From Paenibacillus tepidiphilus (GTDB taxonomy: Bacteria > Bacillota > Bacilli > Paenibacillales > Paenibacillaceae): a DNA stretch of 64,000 bases. This document shows positions 17,258 to 26,114 of the stretch, piece by piece. The stretch's first letter is position 1; each line of letters begins with the position of its first letter. The position numbers and the translations under genes are program-made. The notes beneath the pieces were generated by a model. It did no database searches and was not told the DNA's origin. It saw only the letters and a list, made by a program, of their open reading frames with translations. The DNA lies in NCBI RefSeq assembly GCF_008635795.1, contig NZ_VWRQ01000004.1:248001-312000 (forward strand), read 5' to 3'.

Positions 17258-17710
17258 GTGAACGAGGAGAATGCGGGTATGAGCCGTCCGGAGCCGGCAG
17301 CTGAAGCCGGCCGTGACTTAATTGAACGCGAGGCGATTCTGGCCAAGGCCCATGAGCTGGCGGCGCTGATCTCGCATAGCGAGGAAGTGCAGCAATTCCA
17401 GCAGGCCGAGCATAAAATTCAACGGCATGAACGGGTGCAGGGGCTGATTGCCGATATGAAGAAGAAACAGAAGGAAATTGTGGCATTCGAAAGCTTCGGC
17501 AACAAGAGCATGGTAGCCAAGATCGAAGCTGAAATTGCCCGGCTGCAGGCTGAGATCGACGGCATTCCGCTCGTTGCCGAATTCCAGCAGAGCCAGGTCG
17601 AGATTAATGATCTGCTGCAGTTCGTAATCTCGGCCATCAAGGATACCGTCTCGGAAAAAATCAGCGTGGAGACCGGAACCGAAAGCCCGCCGCCGTCCTG
17701 CGGCGATTAA
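17258..17710 (+). CDS. ricA: YmcA/RicA, YlbF-family regulator of RNA processing and development
   Basis: A helical 150-residue YlbF/YmcA-family protein (LIEREAILAKAHELAALISHSEEVQQFQQAE, then IQRHERVQGLIADMKKKQKE). In B. subtilis RicA acts with RicF and RicT as a complex that speeds RNase Y processing and Spo0A phosphorylation; that function is inferred by homology. GTG 17258 follows AAGGGGTGA at 7 bases. It begins 25 bases after miaB, so they are co-transcribed. The Ser/Pro-rich C-terminal tail is variable in the family. Confidence 0.85.
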   Translation: MNEENAGMSRPEPAAEAGRDLIEREAILAKAHELAALISHSEEVQQFQQAEHKIQRHERVQGLIADMKKKQKEIVAFESFGNKSMVAKIEAEIARLQAEIDGIPLVAEFQQSQVEINDLLQFVISAIKDTVSEKISVETGTESPPPSCGD

Positions 17711-17766
17711 CCGTAGCGGGGCCAGGAGACAGGCATTGAAAAAGCAGCGGCAAAGGATGGTCGATT

Positions 17767-18537
17767 GTGAGCGATAATGAGAAGCAGCAGTACAACGCCA
17801 AAAAGTACCGGACACCGGATGGGGTGCCGGCTGATATTGTAATGTTTACGTTAACCAAGCGCGAGCGGAAGACGGTCACCAAGACACTTCCGCTGCGTGA
17901 GCTCAAGGTTATGCTCATCCGGCGGAAGAAATGGCCTTGCGCGGGCATGTGGGCGCTGCCGGGAGGCTTTTGCCAGGAAGATGAATCCATCTATGATGCG
18001 GCAAAGCGCGAGCTGAAGGAGGAGACCGGCGTAGACGGCGGCCATCTGGAATATTTGGGCGTATACAGTACGCCCGGACGCGATCCACGCGGCTGGATCA
18101 TCAGCCATGCCTTCTTCGCTCTGGTGGAGGAATGGATGCTGGAGCAGCGGCAGGCTTCCGACGACGCCGGGGAGGTTGGCCTGTTCACTCTGCAGGAAGC
18201 TCTTGAGGAGCTGGAGCTGGCTTTTGACCACCGTGAGATTATTACGGATGCTTACCTGCGGATTCAGCAGCAGATGCTGCAGACGACGATTGCCCGGCAG
18301 TTCCTGCCCCGCCATTTCACATTAAGCGAGCTGTATCAGGTGATTCAGACGGTGGTGCCGGAGTTCAAGGAACCGAATTTTATCCGCAAAATTACTTCTA
18401 CCCGTTCCCGGCAGGGCATTCTCAAGGAGGTACGGGACGAGGAGGGCAATCCGCTCAGCTCCAACCAGTATTCCCAGCGGCCCGCCCAGCTCTATATGTT
18501 CACTGATCATGAGCCGTTGTTATCCATTTATACCTAA
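17767..18537 (+). CDS. nrtR: NrtR-type Nudix-domain regulator of NAD metabolism
   Basis: Residues ~20-160 are a Nudix domain with an intact Nudix box (G67-x5-E-x7-REL-x-EETG, 'GGFCQEDES...RELKEETGV'). Residues ~170-256 are the winged-helix C-terminal domain of the NrtR family (FTLSELYQVIQTVVPEF, NFIRKITSTRSRQGILKEV). NrtR repressors control NAD salvage genes and respond to ADP-ribose. The two next genes are pncA and pncB, which fits exactly. Many NrtR proteins have a decayed Nudix box; this one keeps the catalytic glutamates and may also hydrolyse ADP-ribose. GTG start after AAAGGATGG. No operator was recognised. Confidence 0.85.
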   Translation: MSDNEKQQYNAKKYRTPDGVPADIVMFTLTKRERKTVTKTLPLRELKVMLIRRKKWPCAGMWALPGGFCQEDESIYDAAKRELKEETGVDGGHLEYLGVYSTPGRDPRGWIISHAFFALVEEWMLEQRQASDDAGEVGLFTLQEALEELELAFDHREIITDAYLRIQQQMLQTTIARQFLPRHFTLSELYQVIQTVVPEFKEPNFIRKITSTRSRQGILKEVRDEEGNPLSSNQYSQRPAQLYMFTDHEPLLSIYT

Positions 18538-18581
18538 TATCAGCCGTACAGCGACAGGCCTATTACAAGGAGGTTTTAGCT

Positions 18582-19124
18582 ATGAAAGCACTGATCGTGA
18601 TAGATTTCACTAATGATTTTGTCGATGGCAGCCTGCCGGTCGGACAGCCGGCCGTGGATATCGCTCCGCGGATATGCGAACTGACCGAACAGTTTGTTGC
18701 TAGCGGTGAATATGTGGTGATGGCGGTCGATTTGCACGAGGAAGGCGATCCCTATCATCCGGAGAGCAGGCTGTTTCCGCCGCATAATTTGCGCGACAGC
18801 AAGGGCCGTGAGCTGTACGGACAGCTTAAGGATGTGTATGAAGCGCACCGCGGTTCGATCTATTGGATGGATAAGACACGGTACAGTGCCTTCAGCGGCA
18901 CGGATCTGGAGCTTAAGCTGCGTGCACGCGGCATTACCGAGCTGCATCTGGTCGGAGTCTGTACAGATATTTGTGTGCTGCACACAGCGGTGGATGCATA
19001 TAACAAAGGCTTTGATCTCATCATACACGAAGACGCCGTTGCCAGCTTTAATCCGCAGGGACATGAATGGGCGCTCGGGCATTTCCGCGGCAGCCTTGGT
19101 GCAGCGGTTGTAAAGGCGGAATAA
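18582..19124 (+). CDS. pncA: Nicotinamidase (isochorismatase-like hydrolase)
   Basis: It deamidates nicotinamide to nicotinic acid. At 180 residues it has the Asp-Lys-Cys triad of the family: Asp8 in MKALIVIDFTNDF, Lys in MDKTRYSAFSGTDLE, and Cys in LVGVCTDICVLHTAVDAY. The cis-peptide and metal-site region (AVDLHEEGDPYHPES) is also present. Its place between nrtR and pncB makes the nicotinamidase assignment stronger than for an isolated isochorismatase homologue. AGGAGG precedes the ATG. Confidence 0.92.
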   Translation: MKALIVIDFTNDFVDGSLPVGQPAVDIAPRICELTEQFVASGEYVVMAVDLHEEGDPYHPESRLFPPHNLRDSKGRELYGQLKDVYEAHRGSIYWMDKTRYSAFSGTDLELKLRARGITELHLVGVCTDICVLHTAVDAYNKGFDLIIHEDAVASFNPQGHEWALGHFRGSLGAAVVKAE

Positions 19125-19164
19125 ACATGAAGCGGCGGCCTTCGATCAGACAGGAGTTGAGCTT

Positions 19165-20616
19165 GTGAGGAAGGAATTTGCTCTACATACCGACAAATAT
19201 CAGATCAACATGATGTATGCCCATTGGGTGAACGGCAGCCATAAGCGTAAGGCTGTGTTCGAGGCTTACTTCCGCAAGCTGCCGTTCGGTAACGGCTTTG
19301 CCGTATTTGCCGGACTGGAGCGAATCGTTCAATATATCGTCGGACTGCGTTTCTCCGAAGAGGATGTCCGCTATTTGTCGGAGCAGGAGGAGGACTATGC
19401 CCCGGCATTTCTGGAGGAGCTGCTGCAATTCCACTTCCAGGGCACGATCCACTCGATGAAAGAGGGGGCGCTGGTGTTCCCGGATGAGCCTCTGATCCGC
19501 GTAGAAGGAACGATTATGGAAGCACAGTTGGTGGAGACGGCGATTCTGAACTTTATGAATTACCAGACGCTGATTGCCACCAAAGCCTCCCGCATCAAGC
19601 AGGTAGCTCCGGACGACATTCTGCTGGAGTTCGGTACCCGGCGCGCACAGGAAGCTGACGCTGCAGTCTGGGGCGCACGTGCGGCCTATGTCGGCGGCTT
19701 CCATGCGACCTCCAACATGCTGGCCGGCAAAATGTTCGGCATCCCTACAAAGGGCACACACGCCCATTCCTGGGTGCAGAGCTTCGGCAGCGAGCAGGAG
19801 GCCTTTGACACCTATGCGCGGGTGCTGCCGGATAATGTGACACTGTTAGTGGATACCTTTGATACGCTGCGCAGCGGGGTGCCGCATGCGATCCATACCG
19901 CCAAGCAGCTGGAAGCGCAAGGAAAACGGATGAACGCAATCCGGCTCGACAGCGGTGACCTTGCCTATCTGTCCCGCCAGGCGCGCAAAATGCTGGATGA
20001 CGCCGGTCTCGGTTACGTGAAGATTGTCGCCTCCAACGATCTGGATGAGAATACGATCATGAACCTGAAGGCCCAGGGAGCTGCCATTGATACATGGGGT
20101 GTCGGCACACAGCTGATTACCGCATCGGATCAGCCTTCGCTCGGCGGCGTGTATAAGCTGGTCGAGATTGAATCTCCGGAAGGCGTGATGATTCCGACGA
20201 TCAAGATCTCCTCCAACCCCGAGAAGGTATCGACTCCCGGCAAGAAGGAAGTGTACAGGATCATCGGCACCCACGGCAAGGCGCTGGCCGACTATATCAG
20301 TTACCCGGAAGAAACAGCTCCGCGCAGCGGTGCACGGCTGAAGCTGTTTAATCCGCTGCATCCCTATCTCAAAAAGCATGTGGACCGTTATGAGGCGCTC
20401 CCGATGCTGGAGCCGATCTTCGTGAACGGCTTCCAGGTCTACAAGCTGCCCGAGCTGGAGGAAATCCGCCGCTATCATGAGCAGCAGCTGGATTTGTTCT
20501 GGCCGGAGTATCTGCGTATCCTTAATCCTGAGGTTTACCGGGTGAACCTGAGCGAGCAGGTCTGGGACCGCAAGCAGAAGCTCATCGCCGAGCATATGCA
20601 GCAGGACATGGAATAG
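19165..20616 (+). CDS. pncB: Nicotinate phosphoribosyltransferase
   Basis: It joins nicotinic acid and PRPP to nicotinate mononucleotide, the committed step after PncA. It is 483 residues long with family motifs LHTDKYQINMMYAHW, AYFRKLPFGNGFAVFAGLE, LEFGTRRAQEADAAVWGARA, FGIPTKGTHAHSWVQ (phosphorylated-His region), and AIRLDSGDLAYLS. GTG 19165 is 8 bases after AGGAG. It is the last gene of the operon, with a terminator right after. Confidence 0.95.
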   Translation: MRKEFALHTDKYQINMMYAHWVNGSHKRKAVFEAYFRKLPFGNGFAVFAGLERIVQYIVGLRFSEEDVRYLSEQEEDYAPAFLEELLQFHFQGTIHSMKEGALVFPDEPLIRVEGTIMEAQLVETAILNFMNYQTLIATKASRIKQVAPDDILLEFGTRRAQEADAAVWGARAAYVGGFHATSNMLAGKMFGIPTKGTHAHSWVQSFGSEQEAFDTYARVLPDNVTLLVDTFDTLRSGVPHAIHTAKQLEAQGKRMNAIRLDSGDLAYLSRQARKMLDDAGLGYVKIVASNDLDENTIMNLKAQGAAIDTWGVGTQLITASDQPSLGGVYKLVEIESPEGVMIPTIKISSNPEKVSTPGKKEVYRIIGTHGKALADYISYPEETAPRSGARLKLFNPLHPYLKKHVDRYEALPMLEPIFVNGFQVYKLPELEEIRRYHEQQLDLFWPEYLRILNPEVYRVNLSEQVWDRKQKLIAEHMQQDME

Positions 20617-20642
20617 CATATCAGATTCATGTGCGGCAGGAG

Positions 20643-20685
20643 CCGCCCGTCCAGGGGATTGAACCTTTGGATGGGCGGTTTTTTT
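20643..20685 (+). terminator. Terminator after pncB
   Basis: CCGCCCGTCCA (20643-20653) pairs with TGGATGGGCGG, followed by TTTTTTT. Confidence 0.9.
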
Positions 20686-20784
20686 GTGTGGCAGCTGCGG
20701 GTGCCCCGGGAAACGCATACATTTATATTCGGTAAGGCTTGCGGGAGAAGCGCTCATTGTTGAGAGCTCCCGGGATATACGTTA

Positions 20785-20813
20785 TTGACAATGAATAATT
20801 GGAATAATATATT
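20785..20813 (+). promoter_or_regulatory. Sigma-A promoter of the GH8 gene
   Basis: TTGACA (20785-20790), 17-bp spacer, TATATT (20808-20813), about 95 bases before the start codon. Confidence 0.65.
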
Positions 20814-20908
20814 ATTTATGCTTTAAAATACTATTTTGAAGTAGAGAGGTGGTGTTCGTCAGGTTCAGAACGGATGCAAAACCCATTATGTCGAAGGAGT
20901 GAAGATGG

Positions 20909-22138
20909 ATGAGAAAGCCCGGAAAGCATAAATGGAACGCGATAAGCATCATTACCTTCTGTCTGGCGTTGTTCCTCCTGCCTGCCGGTTCCGCTTTTGC
21001 CGCTGTGAACAAACCGTTTCCGCAGCACACTGCCTACACCGCAGGCACGATCAAACCTAATCATGTCACACAGACCGTCATGGATAACGCCGTCAAGACC
21101 AAATGGGACGCCTGGAAAGCGGCCTATCTGAAGCCGGCCGGAACCGGCAAGTATTATGTCAAATATAATGCGGCTGGCGAGACCGTATCGGAAGCGCATG
21201 GCTACGGAATGCTGTTTACGGTACTTATGGCGGGGTATGACACGAATGCCCAAACTTACTTCAACGGACTCTATAACTATTACACAGCCCATCCCAGCTC
21301 GATCAATTCTTATCTGATGGCCTGGAAGCAGAACAGCAGCTTTCAAAATATAGAGGGTGATGATTCAGCTGCGGACGGGGATATGGATATCGCCTACGCG
21401 CTGCTGCTTGCCCACAAGCAGTGGGGCAGTACGGGAACCGTCAACTATCTGCAGGCTGCCACGAACATCATTAATGCCATTATGAATAATGATATTAACC
21501 AGTCCCAGTGGACAATCCGTCTCGGCGACTGGGCTTCCAGCGGAACTTATAATACAGCAACACGGACCTCGGACTTCATGCTCAATCATTTAAAAGGGTT
21601 CAAAGCCGCTACGGGAGACGCACGCTGGCAGAGCGTCATCGACAAGACGTACAGCATTATTGGAAGCCTTTATACAGGCTACAGCTCCACAACCGGATTG
21701 CTTCCTGACTTCTCGGTATATTCGGGCGGCGTATACAAGCCTGCTGCGGCCAATTTCCTCGAAGATGCCAACGACGGGCACTACAATTATAATGCCTGCC
21801 GAACGCCCTGGCGGATTACAACCGATTATCTGCTTACCGGAGATAACCGGGCGCTGGCACAGCTGACGCAGCTGAACAGCTGGATCAAGACCAAGACGGG
21901 CAGTAATCCGGCGAATATTGTGGACGGCTACAAGCTGGGCGGAACGACGTTCGGCAGCTATAACAGCGGAGCCTTCTATGCTCCCTTCGGCGTCAGTGCC
22001 ATGATCTCCTCGTCGAACCAGAGCTGGCTGAATGCCCTGTGGACCCATACGGCCGGAAGCGGTGCCGAAGACTATTATGAAGACAGCATCAAGCTGTTCT
22101 CCATGATTGTTATGTCCGGGAACTGGTGGGCCTATTAA
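20909..22138 (+). CDS. Secreted glycoside hydrolase family 8 (chitosanase / endo-beta-1,4-glucanase)
   Basis: A 409-residue enzyme with a Sec signal peptide (MRKPGKHKW, hydrophobic run, cut after AFA near residue 31) and a single GH8 (alpha/alpha)6 domain. The proton-donor Glu lies in VSEAHGYGMLFTVLMAGYD. The family signature AADGDMDIAYALLLAHKQWG follows, then LGDWASSG, TRTSDFM and HYNYNACRTPWRI. The sequence pattern is close to the Bacillus GH8 bifunctional chitosanase-glucanases; exact specificity cannot be read here. There is no carbohydrate-binding module. It is monocistronic, between its own promoter and terminator. Confidence 0.9.
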   Translation: MRKPGKHKWNAISIITFCLALFLLPAGSAFAAVNKPFPQHTAYTAGTIKPNHVTQTVMDNAVKTKWDAWKAAYLKPAGTGKYYVKYNAAGETVSEAHGYGMLFTVLMAGYDTNAQTYFNGLYNYYTAHPSSINSYLMAWKQNSSFQNIEGDDSAADGDMDIAYALLLAHKQWGSTGTVNYLQAATNIINAIMNNDINQSQWTIRLGDWASSGTYNTATRTSDFMLNHLKGFKAATGDARWQSVIDKTYSIIGSLYTGYSSTTGLLPDFSVYSGGVYKPAAANFLEDANDGHYNYNACRTPWRITTDYLLTGDNRALAQLTQLNSWIKTKTGSNPANIVDGYKLGGTTFGSYNSGAFYAPFGVSAMISSSNQSWLNALWTHTAGSGAEDYYEDSIKLFSMIVMSGNWWAY

Positions 22139-22177
22139 GATTTGATATGGCTATGAAGAGACTGCTGCAATAATCCT

Positions 22178-22202
22178 GCCGGCCATGAGGCCGGTTTTTT
22201 TT
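22178..22202 (+). terminator. Terminator after the GH8 gene
   Basis: CCGGCC-ATGA-GGCCGG followed by eight Ts. Confidence 0.9.
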
Positions 22203-22246
22203 GTGGGTACCATTGCAGGAGCTTACAGCTCTTCTCTGCATATCTT

Positions 22247-22262
22247 GTGATTTTTATCATGA
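22247..22262. promoter_or_regulatory. Possible Fnr-type site upstream of the oxidoreductase operon
   Basis: TGTGATTTTTATCATG matches TGTGA-N6-TCACA at 8 of 10 positions and holds a perfect TGAT-N4-ATCA core. It is about 320 bp upstream of the coding start, so a long leader or a downstream promoter must be assumed. The remaining ~300 bp of this AT-rich gap shows no ORF or terminator. Confidence 0.35.
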
Positions 22263-22583
22263 GCAAATGTGACAAATTTAACATCTTAATTTTTAATTTT
22301 ATTGCTAAATTAAGGGTGACCTTGTATCGACATTTTCATTGGGATATTGCCGGATTACACATAATGTTCATATTTCGCGACGTTGATGGCAGCATTTCTC
22401 CTTTTGAGGTAACGCCACACTGTCGCATATAAATAAAACAATTAAAATCCATAAATAATCGTGATTCCCAATGAGTGGATAATGCAAGATTTGTCACTTC
22501 ACGGCAGGTTAAATCAGAGTACAATCGTTGAAAAAGTCAAAAGGATTGTTATTCTACTTGACACTAAGAAAGGGGTTATGTCG

Positions 22584-23603
22584 GTGGTACAATTACCTAA
22601 AGTTAATGCTCTCGGCTTCTTCGAGATCCGCCTGGAATCCATTGGCGGGCTGGGAGCGAACCTGGCCGGCAAGATGCTCGCGGAAGCAGGAGTGGTCGGA
22701 GCGGGACTGAACGGCGTCAGCTTCTCCTCCTATGGTTCGGAGAAGAAAGGCTCGCCGGTCAAAGCGCATATCCGGTTCTGTGATATGAACACGCATATCC
22801 GCGATACGTCTCCGGTTGAACGCCCGCATGTCGTCGGAGTATTTCATGAAGCGCTGGCCAAGACCGTCAACGTCACCAGCGGGATTAATGAAGAAAGCAC
22901 CGTTCTCGTGAATTCGGCCAAGACGCCGGAGGAATTGAAGGAGCTGCTTAAGCTGAAAGCTGGCACGCTCGCGGTGATTGATGCGACAAGCATTGCGCTG
23001 AAAGAGAAGAACCGGGTCAATATGGCGATGCTCGGGGCACTGTTCCGGCTCTGCCCATTCCTGGACACCGAGACGATGAAGGGCGTTATCGAGAAGTCGC
23101 TCGGCAAGAAGTACCCGCAGGCCGTCCAATCGGCGATTACGACGTTTGAGCGCGGCTATAACGAAGTGAAGTTTATGCACTTCGAGCTGCCGGCAGGCGA
23201 AAGCATGCCGGAATATGTGCGTTCCGATGTGTCGCCTCTCGGCTATGAGACCCAGCCTATGGGCGGCTCGATCATTAATCCGGGCAGCACCTTCCTGAAG
23301 AACCTGAGCATCTCCCGCTCGGGGATGATTCCGGCTTATGAGCAGGAATCCTGCATTAATTGCGCACAGTGCGACACTGTCTGTCCTGACCAGTGCTTTG
23401 TCTGGGAGGAGCGGCTGGACCGCAAGGGCCGTTCGCAGATGTTCCTGCTGGGCATCGACTACCAATACTGCAAAGGCTGCCTGAAATGCGTAGGCGCCTG
23501 CCCGACCTCGGCGCTCTCCAGTATGCGCGAGAAGGAAGGCTATGCAGATGCCCATACGGTCCGCCACACGTTCGATCTTGTGGATCTTGTGGCCCAGTCC
23601 TAA
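22584..23603 (+). CDS. 2-oxoacid:ferredoxin oxidoreductase, gamma subunit fused to 4Fe-4S ferredoxin domain
   Basis: The N-terminal ~190 residues form the gamma subunit (FEIRLESIGGLGANLAGKMLAEAG, GVSFSSYGSEKKGSPVKAHIRF). The C-terminus is a delta-type domain with two 4Fe-4S motifs, ESCINCAQCDTVCPDQCF and YCKGCLKCVGACPTSAL. With the next gene this makes a complete pyruvate- or 2-oxoglutarate-type oxidoreductase that reduces ferredoxin while forming acyl-CoA. GTG 22584 is 8 bases from AAAGGGG; ATG 22578 is only 2 bases from it. Reduced ferredoxin from here could supply the NifH-like protein encoded 6 kb downstream; this is an inference from proximity. Confidence 0.88.
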   Translation: MVQLPKVNALGFFEIRLESIGGLGANLAGKMLAEAGVVGAGLNGVSFSSYGSEKKGSPVKAHIRFCDMNTHIRDTSPVERPHVVGVFHEALAKTVNVTSGINEESTVLVNSAKTPEELKELLKLKAGTLAVIDATSIALKEKNRVNMAMLGALFRLCPFLDTETMKGVIEKSLGKKYPQAVQSAITTFERGYNEVKFMHFELPAGESMPEYVRSDVSPLGYETQPMGGSIINPGSTFLKNLSISRSGMIPAYEQESCINCAQCDTVCPDQCFVWEERLDRKGRSQMFLLGIDYQYCKGCLKCVGACPTSALSSMREKEGYADAHTVRHTFDLVDLVAQS

Positions 23604-23629
23604 ACTCCCGGAGAAAGGTGGAATGAGCA

Positions 23630-25936
23630 GTGGCTATCGATTATGAAAAAGAAATAGGCTCCGCCCAGGTGGAGCAGAAATTCCTCTATGAGTCCGGCAA
23701 CGAAATGGCTGCCTATGCGGCTCATCAGATTAATTATCATGTAATGGGTTATTTCCCAATCTCGCCTTCGACAGAGGTCGCCCAGTTTCTAGATACGATG
23801 AAGGCCAACGGACAGCATGATATTATGCTGATTCCTTCGGACGGCGAGCACAGCTCCGCCGGGATCTGCTACGGCGCTGCAACCGCAGGCGGCCGTGTAT
23901 TCAACGCAACCAGCGCGCAGGGCTATATGTTCATGCTGGAACAGCTGCCGGTGCAGGCCGGCACCCGGATGCCGATGGTCATGAACCTGATTTGCCGCTC
24001 GATTTCCGGGCCGCTGAACATTCACGGCGACCATTCGGATCTGTATTTCGCCCTGAACACCGGCTGGCCGATTCTGATGTGCCGTGATCCACAGTCCGTC
24101 TACGACATGAACCTGATGGCACTGAAGCTGGCCGAGCACGCCAAGGTCCGCCTGCCGGTCATGGTCGCTTCCGACGGGTACTTCACCTCCCACCAGAAGC
24201 GCCGCGTACAAGCCTTCGCGCACCGTGCCGATGTGCACAAGTTCGTAGGGGAACAGCCGCCAGCCGGCTTCACCGATACACTGGACCGCAACAACCCGGT
24301 TACCGTGGGTCCGTACATGAACGAGCCGGATTACATCAACAACCGCTATCAGCAGTCGGTGGCAATGTACAATGCCGGCGAGGTGTTTGAAGAGATTGCC
24401 GCAGAATTCGCGCAGTTGACCGGACGCCATTATCCGACGCTGGAGCAGTATCGGATGGAGGATGCCGATGTCGCCGTCTTCCTGATGAATTCCGCCTCGG
24501 AGATCATCAAGGATGTCGTGGACCAGCTTCGCCTGCAAGGCGTCAAGGCTGGAGCCCTCTCACCGAATATGATCCGTCCGTTCCCGCAGAAGCAGATTGC
24601 CGAAGCGCTGAAGAACGTCAAAGCAATCACGGTCGGTGACCGTGCGGATTCCGTCGGCGGACACGGCGGCAACATGGTGAACGAGATTAAAGCAGCATTG
24701 TTCACCTATGGCAACACAACGACTAAGGTTATCAGTCGGATCTATGGTCTGGGCGGCAAGGATTTCTACGCCGAAGACGGCCACGCCTTCTTCCAGCTGG
24801 CGATGGACGCTGTGGTGGCGGATAAAGTAGAGGTTCCGTTCGATTACTACGGCCACAATCCAGGCGTGCCGGCCGAGGCGCCGAAGCGGCTGCTGAAGCC
24901 GATGGACTTCGACTCGCTGAAGACCGGATTAATCACGGTGAACCGCAATGAAGAGACCGGCAAGCTGAGCGTCAAGGTGCCGCCGGTGCGCAGCCTGATG
25001 AAGAAGCCAAGACGGCTCTCGCCGGGTCACGGCGCATGTCCGGGCTGCGGTATTTTCTCCGGGCTTGAGCTGTTCTTCAGAGGGATTGAAGGCGATATTG
25101 TCGCACTGTACCATACCGGCTGTGCGATGGTTACGACGACCGGCTATCCGTATTCGGCGCATAAATCGACCTTCATCCACAACCTGTTCCAGAACGGGGC
25201 AGCAACGCTCTCCGGCGTGGTTGAGATGTTCTGGGAACGCAAACGCCGCGGCGAGCTTGACGGACTGGGCCTGAAGGAGGATTTCACCTTCGTAATGGTC
25301 ACCGGCGACGGCGGGATGGACATCGGCATGGGGCCGGCCATCGGCGCGGCGCTGCGCGGCCATAAGATGATTATCGTGGAATACGATAATGAAGGTTATA
25401 TGAATACCGGTGCGCAGCAGTCCTATTCGACGCCGCTGGGACACCGGACTTCCACATCAAGCATCGGTAAAGCCCAGCAGGGTAAAGTGACCCAGCATAA
25501 GGACACCGCGCAGATCATGGCTGCGGCCAATGTTCCTTATGTCTTCACAGGCTGCGAAGCGTATCCGCAGGACCTGCTGAAGAAGGCCGCCAAGGCGCAG
25601 TGGTACGCCCAGAACGAGGGTCTGGTCTACGGCAAGATTCTGATCGCCTGCCCGCTGAACTGGATGACCGAGGACAAGGACGGCACTGAGCTGGTATCGA
25701 AGGCGGTTGAGTCCTGCTTCTTCCCGCTGTATGAAGTGGAACAGGGGATTACGACCATCACCTATGATCCGGAAGCTAAGGACAAGCGCATCGACGCTTC
25801 TGAATGGCTGAAGGGCATGGGCAAGACCCGCCACCTGCTGAAGCCGGAGAACGAAGAAGCCCTGACCAATTTCAAGAATGAGGTACAGCGCCGCTGGACC
25901 CGTCTGAAGGCCAAGCACGAGCATCCCGATTTGTAA
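23630..25936 (+). CDS. 2-oxoacid:ferredoxin oxidoreductase, fused alpha-beta subunit
   Basis: A 768-residue fusion. Residues ~15-430 are the alpha subunit (GYFPISPSTEVAQFLDTM, ATSAQGYMFMLEQLPVQAG) with its PFOR domain II (IGLGGKDFY region). Residues ~475-768 are the TPP-binding beta subunit (LSPGHGACPGCGIFSGLE, HTGCAMVTTTGYPY, TGDGGMDIGMGPAIGAALRG, EYDNEGYMNTGAQQS with the GDG-N TPP motif). GTG start after AAAGGTGG, 26 bases after the previous gene. The substrate could be pyruvate or another 2-oxoacid; motifs alone do not decide. Confidence 0.9.
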   Translation: MAIDYEKEIGSAQVEQKFLYESGNEMAAYAAHQINYHVMGYFPISPSTEVAQFLDTMKANGQHDIMLIPSDGEHSSAGICYGAATAGGRVFNATSAQGYMFMLEQLPVQAGTRMPMVMNLICRSISGPLNIHGDHSDLYFALNTGWPILMCRDPQSVYDMNLMALKLAEHAKVRLPVMVASDGYFTSHQKRRVQAFAHRADVHKFVGEQPPAGFTDTLDRNNPVTVGPYMNEPDYINNRYQQSVAMYNAGEVFEEIAAEFAQLTGRHYPTLEQYRMEDADVAVFLMNSASEIIKDVVDQLRLQGVKAGALSPNMIRPFPQKQIAEALKNVKAITVGDRADSVGGHGGNMVNEIKAALFTYGNTTTKVISRIYGLGGKDFYAEDGHAFFQLAMDAVVADKVEVPFDYYGHNPGVPAEAPKRLLKPMDFDSLKTGLITVNRNEETGKLSVKVPPVRSLMKKPRRLSPGHGACPGCGIFSGLELFFRGIEGDIVALYHTGCAMVTTTGYPYSAHKSTFIHNLFQNGAATLSGVVEMFWERKRRGELDGLGLKEDFTFVMVTGDGGMDIGMGPAIGAALRGHKMIIVEYDNEGYMNTGAQQSYSTPLGHRTSTSSIGKAQQGKVTQHKDTAQIMAAANVPYVFTGCEAYPQDLLKKAAKAQWYAQNEGLVYGKILIACPLNWMTEDKDGTELVSKAVESCFFPLYEVEQGITTITYDPEAKDKRIDASEWLKGMGKTRHLLKPENEEALTNFKNEVQRRWTRLKAKHEHPDL

Positions 25937-25967
25937 GCATACGGCATTTATCATATGTGTTAATGCT

Positions 25968-25995
25968 GACCCGGCAGAATTTCTGCCGGGTTATT
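25968..25995 (+). terminator. Terminator after the oxidoreductase operon
   Basis: ACCCGGCAGA/TCTGCCGGGT stem followed by TATTTG; short T-run but a very stable stem. Confidence 0.75.
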
Positions 25996-26067
25996 TGACG
26001 TACCCGGGCGGTATTCTATTAGCGGGGGAGGAGAACTGAAAATGCAGGGGGAAGGGAATAAAAAACA

Positions 26068-26091
26068 TTTAATAAAACACTTTAATAAAGT
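26068..26091. promoter_or_regulatory. Candidate operator of the ROK regulator
   Basis: TTTAATAAA occurs twice with 13-bp period (26068-26076, 26081-26089). The second copy is inside the perfect palindrome ACTTTA-A-TAAAGT (26079-26091), which ends 24 bp before the start codon. This is consistent with autorepression. Confidence 0.45.
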
Positions 26092-26114
26092 ATTATGGAA
26101 TAGAGGTGAGCACA

